From Tubiluchus corallicola (Eukaryota; Priapulida; Priapulimorpha; Priapulimorphida; Tubiluchidae): a DNA stretch of 35,000 bases. A program made the translations under genes and the position numbers. The first letter of the stretch is position 1. The number at the start of each line of letters is the position of its first letter. This document shows, piece by piece, positions 1 through 10,445 of the stretch. Location: assembly GCA_030141605.1 (NCBI GenBank), contig JAQGDQ010001367.1:1-35000 (forward strand). The letters run 5' to 3'. The notes beneath the pieces are model-generated. The model worked only from the letters and a program-made list of their open reading frames with translations. It ran no database searches and was not told the DNA's origin.

Positions 1-223
1 TGAACAGATAATCGAAAGCAAGAAAACGTGCTGCTGCCAGGATGTTTTGGCAGTCTAACTATAAAGGCATGACAATTAAAGTTGTGCATAAACTCAAAAA
101 GGAAAAACGTATAAAAATTTACATTTTTCAAGCATTGAAAAAATCTGGTAGCTATCCCATGAAATACATAAAACGGTTAATTTGGCTACTAAATAATAAA
201 AGTTTTATTGCTTGTTCTAGTAC

Positions 224-331
224 TTGTTGTGGACGATGCACTTGAAGCTGTTGCTGTCATCGTTTGTGTAGTTGAGCCTGAAGATGATTCTGAGACTATT
301 CGTGTTGCAGTTGACAAACTTGTAGGTATAC
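224..331 (-). CDS. Ser/Thr-rich linker exon (main array, last copy in the window)
   Basis: 108 nt, phase 1-1, opening GT ATA CCT ACA AGT TTG TCA ACT GCA ACA and ending TCC ACA ACA A|GTACTAG. ACA CGA ATA GTC replaces ACA AGA ACA GTC (Thr to Ile). The 36-residue array consensus is about 64% Ser/Thr (23 of 36) with no Cys. Transcription continues leftward out of the window, so more linkers or the C-terminal part of the protein lie beyond base 1. Confidence 0.8.
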
Positions 332-851
332 CTAAAGTTGTAAAGAAAGAAGCTGATAAATAATACTAGTTTAAAGAAAACTACTGACTATTAAGTTAAT
401 CAACCTTTACAAGATTACTGAAACAACACATATTTCGTTTTGCATTAATATAAAATTTTGCCCAAAAAACAAAATAGATGAGCCATACAAAAGACCAACT
501 GTACCCTGAAGTATACAGATAAGTTTCCTTATTTTCGACCTCATTCCCTTTTGGAAGGTACACAAAAAGCAGAAATATCTTTTAAGCTTTTTTAGCTAAA
601 GTATTTCACCATTTGATATTATTTTTTATTTCTACATCTAAGAAAAATGTGTTGCTGCTAGAATGTTTTTGCACTTTAGAATCAATTTTATAAAAGTTGT
701 CAATTAAAACAGTGTAAATCCTTAAAAAGGGATAAATATCAAGATTTACATTTTCTAAAGCACTGAAAAAATCTAGTAGCTATTCCATGAAATATATAAA
801 ACTGTTAATTTGGCTACTAAATAATAAAAGTTTTATTGCTTGTTCTAGTAC

Positions 852-959
852 TTGTTGTGGACGATGCACTTGAAGCTGTTGCTGTCATCGTTTCTGTAGT
901 TGATCCTGAAGATGATTCTGAGACTGTTCTTGTTGCAGTTGACAAACTTGTAGGTGTAC
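852..959 (-). CDS. Ser/Thr-rich linker exon (main array)
   Basis: 108 nt, phase 1-1, GT ACA CCT ACA AGT start. It has GGA TCA ACT ACA GAA ACG where most copies have GGC TCA ACT ACA CAA ACG (Gln to Glu). Open frame, A|GTACTAG donor. Confidence 0.8.
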
Positions 960-1479
960 CTAAAGTTGTAAAGAAAGAAGCTGATAAATAATACTAGATT
1001 AAAGAAAACTACTGACTATTAAGTTAATCAACCTTTACAAGATTACTGAAACAACACATATTTCGTTTTGCATTAACATAAAATTCTGCCCAAAAAACAA
1101 AATAGATGAGCCATACAAAAGACCAACTGTACCCTCAAGTATACAGATCAGTTTCCTTATTTTCGACCTCATTCCCTTTTGGAAGGTACACAAAAAGCAG
1201 AAATATCTTTTAAGCTTTTTTAGCTAAAGTATTTCACCATTTGATATTATTTTTTATTTCTACATCTAAGAAAAATGTGCTGCTGTTAGAATGTTTTTGC
1301 ACTCTAGAATCAATTTTATAAAAGTTGTCAATTAAAACAGTGTAAATCCTTAAAAAGGGATAGATATCAAGATTTACATTTTCTAAAGCATTGAAAAAAT
1401 CTAGTAGCTATCCAATGAAATATATAAAACTGTTAATTTGGCTACTAAATATTAAAGGTTTTATTGTTTGTTCTAGTAC

Positions 1480-1587
1480 TTGTTGTGGACGATGCACTTG
1501 AAGCTGTTGATGTCATCGTTTGTGTAGTTGAGCCTGAAGATGATTCTGAGACTGTTCTTGTTGCAGTTGACAAAGTTGTAGGACTAC
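1480..1587 (-). CDS. Ser/Thr-rich linker exon (main array, dimer copy 1, B type)
   Basis: 108 nt, phase 1-1, GT AGT CCT ACA ACT TTG start, open frame, A|GTACTAG donor. The acceptor tract is CTTTCTTTACAATTTTAG. Confidence 0.8.
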
Positions 1588-2108
1588 CTAAAATTGTAAA
1601 GAAAGAAGTTGATAAATAATACTAGATTAAAGAAACCTACTGACTATTAAGTTAATCAACCTTTACAAGATTACTGAAATGACACATATTTCGTTTTGCA
1701 TTAACATAAAATTCTGCCCAAAAAAACAAAATAGATGGGCCATACAAAAGACCAACTGTACCCTCAAGTATACAGATCAGTTTTCTTGCTTTCGACCTTA
1801 TCAACTTTTGGAAGGTACACAAAAAGCACAAAATCTTTTAAGCTTTTTTAGCTAAAGTATTTCAACTTTTGATATTATTTTTTATTTCTACATCAAAGAA
1901 AAACGTGCTGCTGCCAGGATGTTTTGGCAGTCTAAAATCAATTTTATAAAGGCATGACAATTAAAGTAGTGCATAAACTCAAAAAGGAAAAACGTATAAA
2001 AATTTACATTTTTCAAGCATTGAAAAAATCTGGTAGCTATTCCATGAAATACATAAAACGGTTAATTTGGCTACTAAATAATAAAAGTTTTATTGCTTGT
2101 TCTAGTAC

Positions 2109-2216
2109 TTGTTGTGGACGATGCACTTGAAGCTGTTGATGTCATCGTTTGTGTTGTTGAGCCTGAAGATGATTCTGAGACTGTTCTTGTTGCAGTTGAC
2201 AAACTTGTAGGTATAC
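2109..2216 (-). CDS. Ser/Thr-rich linker exon (main array, dimer copy 1, A type)
   Basis: 108 nt, phase 1-1, GT ATA CCT ACA AGT start, open frame, A|GTACTAG donor. It has AAC/ACA rather than TAC/ACA (Asn/Thr region near CAA ACG ATG ACA), shared with the copy at 4622. Confidence 0.8.
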
Positions 2217-2736
2217 CTAAAGTTGTAAAGAAAGAAGCTGATAAATAATACTAGATTAAAGAAAACTACAGACTATTAAGTTAATCAACCTTTACAAGAT
2301 TACTGAAACGACACATATTTCGTTTTGCATTAACATAAAATTCTGCCCAAAAAACAAAATAGATGGGCCATACAAAAGACCAACTGTACCCTCAAGTATA
2401 CAGATCAGTTTCCTTATTTTCGACCTCATTCCCTTTTGGAAGGTACACAAAAAGCACAAATATCTTGTAAGCTTTTTTAGCTAAAGTATTTCACCATTTG
2501 ATATTATTTTTTATTTCTACATCTAAGAAAAATGTGCTGCTGCCAGGATGTTTTGGCACTCTAGAATCAATTTCATAAAAGTTGACAACTAAAACAGTGT
2601 AAATCCTTAAAAAAGGATAGATATCAAGATTTACATTTTCTATAGCATTGAAAAAATCTAGTAGCTATCCAATGAAATATATAAAACTGTTAATTTGGCT
2701 ACTAAATATTAAAGGTTTTATTGTTTGTTCTAGTAC

Positions 2737-2844
2737 TTGTTGTGGACGATGCACTTGAAGCTGTTGATGTCATCGTTTGTGTAGTTGAGCCTGAAGATGA
2801 TTCTGAGACTGTTCTTGTTGCAGTTGACAAAGTTGTAGGACTAC
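2737..2844 (-). CDS. Ser/Thr-rich linker exon (main array, dimer copy 2, B type)
   Basis: 108 nt, phase 1-1, GT AGT CCT ACA ACT start, open frame, A|GTACTAG donor. Its exon sequence is the same as that of the copy at 1480 as far as I can compare by eye. Confidence 0.8.
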
Positions 2845-3365
2845 CTAAAATTGTAAAGAAAGAAGTTGATAAATAATACTAGATTAAAGAAAACTACTGA
2901 CTATTAAGTTAATCGACCTTTACAAGATTACTGAAATGACACATATTTCGTTTTGCATTAACATAAAATTCTGCCCAAAAAAACAAAATAGATGGGCCAT
3001 ACAAAAGACCAACTGTACCCTCAAGTATACAGATCAGTTTTCTTATTTTCGACCTTATCCCCTTTTGGAAGATACACAAAAAGCAGAAATATCTTTTAAG
3101 CTTTTTTAGCTAAAGTATTTCACCATTTGATATTATTTTTATTTCTACATCTAAGAAAAATGTCCTGCTCCCAGGATGTTTTGGCAGTCTAAAATCAATT
3201 TTATAAAGGCATGACAATTAAAGTAGTGCATAAACTCAAAAAGGAAAAACGTATAAAAATTTACATTTTTCAAGCATTGAAAAAATCTGGTAGCTATTCC
3301 ATGAAATACATAAAACGGTTAATTTGGCTACTAAATAATAAAAGTTTTATTGCTTGTTCTAGTAC

Positions 3366-3473
3366 TTGTTGTGGACGATGCACTTGAAGCTGTTGATGTC
3401 ATCGTTTGTGTAGTTGAGCCTGAAGATGATTCTGAGACTGTTCTTGTTGCAGTTGACAAACTTGTAGGTATAC
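3366..3473 (-). CDS. Ser/Thr-rich linker exon (main array, dimer copy 2, A type)
   Basis: 108 nt, phase 1-1, GT ATA CCT ACA AGT start, open frame, A|GTACTAG donor. Upstream of the favoured acceptor, the alternative acceptor is weakened here because the usual ATCAGCTTC reads ATCACCTTC, so only the inner acceptor is usable in this copy. Confidence 0.8.
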
Positions 3474-3993
3474 CTAAAGTTGTAAAGAAAGAAGGTGATA
3501 AATAATACTAGATTAAAGAAAACTACAGACTATTAAGTTAATCAACCTTTACAAGATTACTGAAACGACACATATTTCGTTTTGCATTAACATAAAATTC
3601 TGCCCAAAAAACAAAATAGATGGGCCATACAAAAGACCAACTGTACCCTCAAGTATACAGATCAGTTTCCTTATTTTCGACCTCATTCCCTTTTGGAAGG
3701 TACACAAAAAGCACAAATATCTTGTAAGCTTTTTTAGCTAAAGTATTTCACCATTTGATATTATTTTTTATTTCTACATCTAAGAAAAATGTGCTGCTGC
3801 CAGGATGTTTTGGCACTCTAGAATCAATTTTGTAAAAGTTGACAACTAAAACAGTGTAAATCCTTAAAAAGGGATAGATATCAAGATTTACATTTTCTAT
3901 AGCATTGAAAAAATCTAGTAGCTATCCAATGAAATATATAAAACTTTTAATTTGGCTACTAAATATTAAAGGTTTTATTGTTTGTTCTAGTAC

Positions 3994-4101
3994 TTGTTGT
4001 GGACGATGCACTTGAAGCTGTTGATGTCATCGTTTGTGTAGTTGAGCCTGAAGATGATTCTGAGACTGATCTTGTTGCAGTTGACAAAGTTGTAGGACTA
4101 C
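3994..4101 (-). CDS. Ser/Thr-rich linker exon (main array, dimer copy 3, B type)
   Basis: 108 nt, phase 1-1, GT AGT CCT ACA ACT start. ACA AGA TCA GTC replaces the usual ACA AGA ACA GTC, a Thr-to-Ser change that keeps an O-glycosylatable residue. Open frame, A|GTACTAG donor. Confidence 0.8.
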
Positions 4102-4621
4102 CTAAAATTGTAAAGAAAGAAGTTGATAAATAATACTAGATTAAAGAAACCTACTGACTATTAAGTTAATCAACCTTTACAAGATTACTGAAATGACACA
4201 TATTTCGTTTTGCATTAACATAAAATTCTGCCCAAAAAACAAAATAGATGGGCCATACAAAAGACCAACTGTAGCCTCAAGTATACAGATCAGTTTTCTT
4301 GCTTTCGACCTTATCAACTTTTGGAAGGTACACAAAAAGCACAAAATCTTTTAAGCTTTTTTAGCTAAAGTATTTCAACTTTTGATATTATTTTTTATTT
4401 CTACATCAAAGAAAAACGTGCTGCTGCCAGGATGTTTTGGCAGTCTAAAATCAATTTTATAAAGGCATGACAATTAAAGTAGTGCATAAACTCAAAAAGG
4501 AAAAACATATAAAAATTTACATTTTTCAAGCATTGAAAAAATCTGGTAGCTATTCCATGAAATACATAAAACGGTTAATTTGGCTACTAAATAATAAAAG
4601 TTTTATTGCTTGCTCTAGTAC

Positions 4622-4729
4622 TTGTTGTGGACGATGCACTTGAAGCTGTTGATGTCATCGTTTGCGTTGTTGAGCCTGAAGATGATTCTGAGACTGTTCT
4701 TGTTGCAGTTGACAAACTTGTAGGTATAC
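4622..4729 (-). CDS. Ser/Thr-rich linker exon (main array, dimer copy 3, A type)
   Basis: 108 nt, phase 1-1, GT ATA CCT ACA AGT start, open frame, A|GTACTAG donor. One silent or near-silent change (AAC ACG/GCA region) separates it from the copies at 2109 and 3366. Confidence 0.8.
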
Positions 4730-5249
4730 CTAAAGTTGTAAAGAAAGAAGCTGATAAATAATACTAGATTAAAGAAAACTACAGACTATTAAGTTAATCA
4801 ACCTTTACAAGATTACTGAAACGACACATATTTCGTTTTGCATTAACATAAAATTCTGCCCAAAAAACAAAATAGATGGGCCATACAAAAGACCAACTGT
4901 ACCCTCAAGTATACAGATCAGTTTCCTTATTTTCGACCTCATTCCCTTTTGGAAGGTACACAAAAAGCACAAATATCTTGTAAGCTTTTTGAGCTAAAGT
5001 ATTTCACCATTTGATATTATTTTTTATTTCTACATCTAAGAAAAATGTGCTGCTGCCAGGATGTTTTGGCACTCTAGAATCAATTTTGTAAAAGTTGACA
5101 ACTAAAACAGTGTAAATCCTTAAAAATTGATAGATATCAAGATTTACATTTTCTATAGCATTGAAAAAATCTAGTACCTATCCAATGAAATATATAAAAC
5201 TGTTAATTTGGCTACTAAATATTAAAGCTTTTATTGTTTGTTCTAGTAC

Positions 5250-5357
5250 TTGTTGTGGACGATGCTCTTGAAGCTGTTGCTGTCATCGTTTGTGTAGTTG
5301 AGCCTGAAGATGATTCTGAGACTGTTCTTGTTGCAGTTGACAAACTTGTAGGTATAC
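5250..5357 (-). CDS. Ser/Thr-rich linker exon (main array)
   Basis: 108 nt, phase 1-1. It has consensus codons at the start (GT ATA CCT ACA AGT) and AGA GCA TCG near the end, where most copies have AGT GCA TCG; that change (Ser to Arg) is shared with the exon at 6505. Open frame, donor A|GTACTAG. Confidence 0.8.
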
Positions 5358-5877
5358 CTAAAGTTGTAAAGAAAGAAGCTGATAAATAATACTAGATTAA
5401 AGAAAACTACTGACTATTAAGTTAATCAACCTTTACAAGATTACTGAAACGACACATATTTCGTTTTGCATTAACATAAAATTCTGCCCAAAAAACAAAA
5501 TAGATTGGCCATACAAAAGACCAACTGTACCCTCAAGTATACAGATCAGTTTCCTTATTTTCGACCTCATTCCCTTTTGGAAGGTACACAAAAAGCACAA
5601 ATATCTTGTAAGCTTTTTTAGCTAAAGTATTTCATCATTTGATATTATTTTTTATTTCTACATCTAAGGAAAATGTGCTGCTGCCAGGATGTATTGGCAC
5701 TCTAGAATCAATTTTATAAAAGTTGACAATTAAGATAGTGTAAATCCTTAAAAAGGGATAGATATCAAGATTTGCATTTTCTAAAGCATTGAAAAAATCT
5801 AGTAGCTATCCCATGAAAAACATAAAACTGTTAATTTGGCTACTAAATAATAAAAGTTTTATTGCTTGCTCTAGTAC

Positions 5878-5985
5878 TTGTTGTGGACGATGCACTTGAA
5901 GCTGTTGCTGTCATCGTTTGTGTAGTTGATCCTGAAGATGATTCTGAGACTGTTCTTGTTGCAGTTGACAAACTTGTAGGTATAC
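5878..5985 (-). CDS. Ser/Thr-rich linker exon (main array)
   Basis: 108 nt, phase 1-1, opening GT ATA CCT ACA AGT TTG and ending TCC ACA ACA A|GTACTAG, with an open frame. It carries GGA TCA where most copies have GGC TCA. Type B upstream sequence. Confidence 0.8.
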
Positions 5986-6504
5986 CTAAAGTTGTAAAGA
6001 AAGAAGCTGATAAATAATACTAGATTAAAGAAAACTGCTGACTATTAAGTTAATCAACCTTTACAAGATTACTGAAACAACACATATTTCGTTTTGCATT
6101 AACATAAAATTCTGCCCAAAAACCAAAATAGATTGGTCATACAAAAGAAAAACCGTACCCTCAAGTATACAGATCAGTTTCCTTATTTTCGACCTTATCC
6201 TTTTTGGAAGGTACACAAAAAGCACAAATATCTTTTAAGCTTTTTTAGCTAAAGTATTTCGCCATTTGATATTATTTTTCATTTCTACATCTAAGAAAAA
6301 TGTGCTGCTGCCAGGATGTTTTCACACTCTAGAATCAATTTTATAAAAGTTGTCAATTAAGATAGTGTAAATCCTTAAAAACGGATAGATATCAAGATTT
6401 ACATTTTCTAAAGCATTGAAAAAATCTAGTAGCTATCCAATGAAATATATAAAACTGTTAATTTGGCTACTAAATATTAAAGCTTTTATTGTTTGTTCTA
6501 GTAC

Positions 6505-6612
6505 TTGTTGTGGACGATGCTCTTGAAGCTGTTGCTGTCGTCATTTCTGTTGTTGATTCTGGAGATATGCTTGAGACTGTTCCTGTTGTCATTGACGTTG
6601 TTTTTGACGAAC
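6505..6612 (-). CDS. Ser/Thr-rich linker exon, diverged type at the array edge
   Basis: 108 nt, phase 1-1, opening GT TCG TCA AAA ACA ACG after TTGTTTAATCAAATTAG and ending TCC ACA ACA A|GTACTAG. The first half (SSSKTTSMTTGTVSSISPES) resembles the exon at 10647-10754; the second half is array-like. Edge units of tandem arrays escape homogenisation, which fits its position next to the LDLa exon. Confidence 0.78.
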
Positions 6613-7575
6613 CTAATTTGATTAAACAAACTTATAGATAAGTTGTGTAATATAACTAGATTAATGGATATTACTGAATACTAACATAATCATTCTTTAC
6701 AACTTAACTGGAATAACCATTGCCTTGCTTTGTGTTCATTGCCACTTTAAAACAAAAATGTAATCACAAATAAAAGGTCGTTCTGCAATTTGCAAAAGTG
6801 GTGGTGATTTACAGATTAGAAAAGAATAGAATACGACGCTCAAAAAGTTTGTTAAAAAACTAAATACAATGTAACGGACACAATTAGTACCGCTTATTGA
6901 TGAACATTGTGAAATTAGTTTACACCAGTTTATATATATTAATTGACTACAAGGCAAGCAGTATCTTTTAGTTATTCTTTTTCTCTGCTATGTTTGGCAT
7001 AAAACAGGGCAGGTGGACTTATATTAACTTTCAAAGAAAATTATTTGGAAAAAACCTGCATACAGCTGATAGTCAAGCAGATAGGAGATTGCTCAAAAAA
7101 GTATCTATGTTTGGTGCTAGTTAAACAGTGTGAGTCTGGCTAATGTGTAGGTATGTGACTACCAAGTTAGCTGCTTTCTAACAGATTATTTGACTTGCTG
7201 CACCGATAGAACATGTCTAGGGGAAATGTTGTATACATGCCAAAACACGGTAAATACGCCTCTGAAGGTTCAGTATCTCACCTGAAGGTCTGCTTTGATA
7301 ACAAACTAGGTTCCATCCAGCCAAAGCCATCAAACATTAGCAGTAAGAAAAAAACTACAGCATGAATTTGCAGGCTGCATAGACATATTAAAACGCTAAG
7401 CAGCAAAGTGCTGCTTGTTCCATTAGGAGAATAAGAGGACATGTGATGTCTAAAAAGCAACTACTATGCTGAAAAAATCTTAATGACATTAAAAGACTTT
7501 AAGAAAATTCCGATAAAGCAATATTGCATCTGGCTGTTTGGAGCTAAAAATAGATAAGTGTGTTATATTTCTTAC
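6613..7575 (-). other. Intron between LDLa exon 5 and the main Ser/Thr array
   Basis: 963 bp with consensus ends. The first ~100 bp next to the array (to about 6720) is still alignable, weakly, to unit intron. The rest, to 7570, is unique sequence without recognisable features on either strand. Confidence 0.5.
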
Positions 7576-7746
7576 TGCAGTTAGCTTCCGGGCCTTCGTC
7601 ACGTCCATCAGGACAGTCTCTTGTGCCGTCACACAGCTTACCCATAGAAATGCAGACGGCATCAGGATTACATGATTGCACGAATGAAATGAGTGCCTGG
7701 TCCACCATACAGTCAAATTCATCTGGACGACAAGTGTATGCAGGAG
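7576..7746 (-). CDS. LDLa exon 5 of the mosaic gene, with a seventh cysteine
   Basis: 171 nt, phase 1-1. It opens CT CCT GCA TAC ACT TGT after GGTCAAATATAG and closes GAA GCT AAC TGC A|GTAAGAAAT. The order is TCRPDEFDC, a long insert MVDQALISFVQSC-NPDAV-C, ISMGKLC, DGTRDC, and PDGRDEGPEANC. CDG, DC and DE are all canonical. There are seven cysteines, one more than the LDLa fold uses; the extra one is in the enlarged Cys2-Cys3 loop. It could pair with another chain or module. The exon sits between two blocks of Ser/Thr exons, so the protein has a distal LDLa cluster and a single LDLa set into the stalk. Confidence 0.85.
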
Positions 7747-8518
7747 CTATATTTGACCAGAAAAAATCAGAAGTAATTTAGCAGATGTGAGAAAAAACAC
7801 GAATCCGGTGTAATTAAAAATTAATGACAAATAGTTTCCATAAATGAATAGCCATTCTGGGGCCGGTAAAAATTGCGTAAGCGAATATCACATATAAAAG
7901 CGCATTTGTAAAGTTTGCACTGTGGAAGGCCTTAATGAACTCCAAAATGTCTGTTTGTCAGAGAAGAAAAATGCAATTCATGCTGTTTAACATCCGCGAT
8001 TCCTTGAGTAACATACTCGCTAACTCATAAAGATATAAGTTACAACATAATACTGGATTAAAGAAAACTACTGATAATTAAGTTAATCAACATTTACAAT
8101 GTTACTGCTATGACCATATTTCACTATGTATTCACAATAAACTCTACCCAAAAAAATTCATGTAGAAGACTGAAAAAGAAACCAATCTGTATCGTTCAGA
8201 GTATTTATCAGTTTTTTATTATTTTCGACCACCCACATTTGATAGGTACACAAAACGTTTTTCAACATTTTATATTGTTTTTAATTTTTATATCTAAGAA
8301 CAATATGCTGCTACCAGAAGCTGTGAATGGATTTGCAGTCTAAAATCAATTTTATAAAAGCATGACAGTTAAAGTAGTGTAAATCCTCAAAAAGGGACAT
8401 CTATCAAAACTTATATTTTTTAAAACTTGAAAAAAAATTCGTAAGAATCCCATAAAATTGATCAAAAACTGTTAATTTTGCTACTAAATAATAAACGTTG
8501 TATTGCTTGTTCTAGTAC
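7747..8518 (-). other. Intron between the block 2 Ser/Thr exons and LDLa exon 5
   Basis: The part 8044-8518 is unit-type repeat intron (ATAATACTGGATTAAAGAAA onward). The part 7747-8043 is unique and shows nothing recognisable. Short plus-strand open frames here are repeat shadows. Confidence 0.5.
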
Positions 8519-8626
8519 TTGTTGCGGACGACACTCTTGAAGTTGTAGCTGTCATCGTTTGTGTAGTTGAGCCTGAAGATGATCCTGAGACTGTTCTTGT
8601 TGCAGTTGACAAACTTGTAGGTATAC
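8519..8626 (-). CDS. Ser/Thr-rich linker exon (block 2, next to LDLa exon 5)
   Basis: 108 nt, phase 1-1, opening GT ATA CCT ACA AGT TTG and ending TCG TCC GCA ACA A|GTACTAG. The frame is open, and one TCA is changed to GGA in the middle. It is the last linker exon before the LDLa exon at 7576-7746 in transcription order. Confidence 0.77.
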
Positions 8627-9149
8627 CTAAAGTTGTAAAGAAAGAAGCTGATAAATAATACTAGATTAAAGAAAACTACTGACTATTAAGTTAATCAACC
8701 TTTACAAGATTACTGAAATGACACATATTTCGTTTTGCATTAACATAAAATTTTGCCCAAAAAAACAAAATAGATGGGCCATACAAAAGACCAACTGTAC
8801 CCTCAAGTATACAGATCAGTTTTCTTATTTTCGACCTCATTCCCTTTTGCAATGTACACAAACATCCCAAATACAAGTTTTTTTTGCTAAATTATTTCAC
8901 CATTTGACATTGTTTTTTACTTCTCCATCTAAGAAAAATGTGCTGCTGCTAGAATGATTTTGCAGTTTAAAATCAATTTTTAAAGGGAAGACAATTAAAA
9001 TAGTTTACATCCTCAAAAAGTGAAAACATTTCAAGATTTGCATTTTTTTCCGAGTGTTAGAAAAAAATCTTGAAGTAATCCCAAAAAAATTGTCAAAAAT
9101 TGTTAATTTTGCTACTATATAATAAACGTTGTATTGCTTGTTCTAGTAC

Positions 9150-9257
9150 TTGTTGTGGACGACACTCTTGAAGTTGTAGCTGTCATCGTTTGTGTAGTTG
9201 ATCCTGAAGATGATTCTGAGACTGTTCTTGTTGCAGTTGACAAAGTTGTAGACCTAC
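9150..9257 (-). CDS. Ser/Thr-rich linker exon (block 2)
   Basis: 108 nt, phase 1-1. It opens GT AGG TCT ACA ACT TTG after CTTTACAATTTTAG and ends with ...SSTT and A|GTACTAG. The frame is open, with Val and Thr replacements in the last third (ACT TCA AGA GTG TCG TCC). Confidence 0.77.
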
Positions 9258-9770
9258 CTAAAATTGTAAAGAAAGAAATTGATAAATAATACTAGATTAA
9301 TGAAAAGTATTGACTTTTAAGTTAGTCAACTTTTTCAAGCTTACTGAAATGATCATATTTCAATATGTACTTACATAAAACGCGCTCAAAAAACTAAAAT
9401 TTCTTGACCAAACAGAAGACCAACTGTACCCTCAGGTGCACAGATCAGTTTATTTTATTTTCGACCGTCTTCCTTTTGGAAGGTACACAAAAGCACAAAT
9501 ATCTTTTAAGTTTTTTTTAGTTAGAGTATTTCACCGTTCGATATTGTTTTCTACATCTAAGAAAAATATGCTGCTGCCAGGATGTTTTTGCACTCTACAA
9601 TCAATTTTATAAAAGGGGACTATTAAAGTAGTGTAAATCCTTAAAAAGGGATAAATATCAAGATTTACATTTTCTAAAGCATTGAAAAAATCTGATAGCT
9701 ATTCCATGAAATACATAAAACGGTTAATTTGGCTACTAAATAATAAAAGTTTTATTGCTTGTTCTAGTAC

Positions 9771-9878
9771 TTGTTGTGGACGATGCACTTGAAGCTATTG
9801 ATGTCATCGTTTGTGTAGTTGAGCCTGAAGATGATTCTGAGACTGTTCTTGTTGCAGTTGACAAACTTGTAGGTATAC
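9771..9878 (-). CDS. Ser/Thr-rich linker exon (block 2, array-like)
   Basis: 108 nt, phase 1-1, from GT ATA CCT ACA AGT TTG to TCC ACA ACA A|GTACTAG. The sequence and flanks are almost the same as the block 1 consensus, unlike its neighbours in block 2, suggesting recent exchange with block 1. It differs mainly by ATC for ACA/GCA (Ile) near codon 25. Confidence 0.78.
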
Positions 9879-10384
9879 CTAAAGTTGTAAAGAAAGAAGC
9901 TGATAAATAATACTAGATTAAAAAAACTATTGACTATTAAGTTAATCAACCTTTACAAGATTACTGAAACGACACATATTTCGTTTTGCATTAACATAAA
10001 ATTCTGCCCAAAAACAAAGTAGATGGGCATACAAACGACCAACTGTACCCTCATGTATACAGATCAGTTTCCTTATTTTCGACCTCATTCCCTTTTGGAA
10101 GGTACACAAAAAACACAAAATCTTTTAAGCTTTTTTAGCTAAAGCATTTCACCATTTGATATTATTTTTATCTCTACATCTAAGAAAAATGTTTTTGCAC
10201 TCTAGAATCAATTTTGTAAAAGTTGACAATTAAAACAGTGTAAATCCTCAAAACGGGAAAGCATATCAAGATTTGCATTTTTTCCAAGTATTAGAAGAAA
10301 AATCTTGAAGTAATTCCAAAAAAATTATCAAAAACCGTTAATTTTGCTACTAAATAATAAACGTTTTGCTACTAAATAATAAAA

Positions 10385-10445
10385 GTTGAGCCTGAAGACG
10401 ATTCTGAGACTGTTGCTGTTACAGTTGACAAGGTTGTAGGCCTAC
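10385..10445 (-). pseudogene. Truncated Ser/Thr exon (3' part and donor deleted)
   Basis: Opens normally (GT AGG CCT ACA ACC TTG TCA ACT) and keeps 20 codons to GGC TCA ACT. It then joins a duplicated GCTACTAAATAATAAA intron stretch (two copies at about 10347-10383). In frame it meets TAG within a few codons, and no donor follows. Inclusion in mRNA would terminate the protein. Confidence 0.7.

Larger units (their letters stand above)
1260..5030 (-). repeat. Higher-order dimer repeat (~1257 bp, three copies) inside the main array
   Basis: Exons at 1480, 2737 and 3994 share a GT AGT CCT ACA ACT start and B-type introns. Exons at 2109, 3366 and 4622 share a GT ATA CCT ACA AGT start and A-type introns. 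So units alternate B-A-B-A-B-A. Matching units one dimer apart are more alike than adjacent ones, showing that the last expansion copied pairs of units. Confidence 0.85.
18..6650 (-). repeat. Main tandem array: eleven 628-bp units each carrying one Ser/Thr exon
   Basis: Exon starts at 224, 852, 1480, 2109, 2737, 3366, 3994, 4622, 5250, 5878 and 6505 give spacings of 628, 628, 629, 628, 629, 628, 628, 628, 628 and 627. Introns are as similar as exons, so whole units were copied. Two intron types exist upstream of the exons. Type A has GGCATGACAATTAAAG and AAAACGTATAAAAATT; type B has CAGTGTAAATCCTTAAAAA and GATATCAAGATTTACATT. The first ~18 bases of the window do not match a unit, so the array edge may be here or just beyond. 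Confidence 0.95.

Noticed and set aside
221-360. Plus-strand reading of the repeated exons (LVVDDALEAVAVIV..., ending in TAA) as terminal exons of a plus-strand gene
   Set aside because: The plus frame is open too, but only because it mirrors a Ser/Thr-rich frame. On the minus strand each copy has both acceptor and donor, exactly 108 nt, phase 1-1 and junction bases identical in type to the LDLa exons. On the plus strand no partner exons or consistent gene exist.
18-6650. Repeated units as a CRISPR array or as satellite DNA without coding role
   Set aside because: The unit length (628 bp), splice signals and conserved open exon match an exon duplication; there are no spacer-repeat features, and the organism is an animal.
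9764-9949. Minus-strand ORFs of the type ...FVNCNKNSLRIIFRLNYTNDD... in the repeat units
   Set aside because: This is a different minus frame from the one set by the splice phase; it crosses the intron and ends at the donor region stop.
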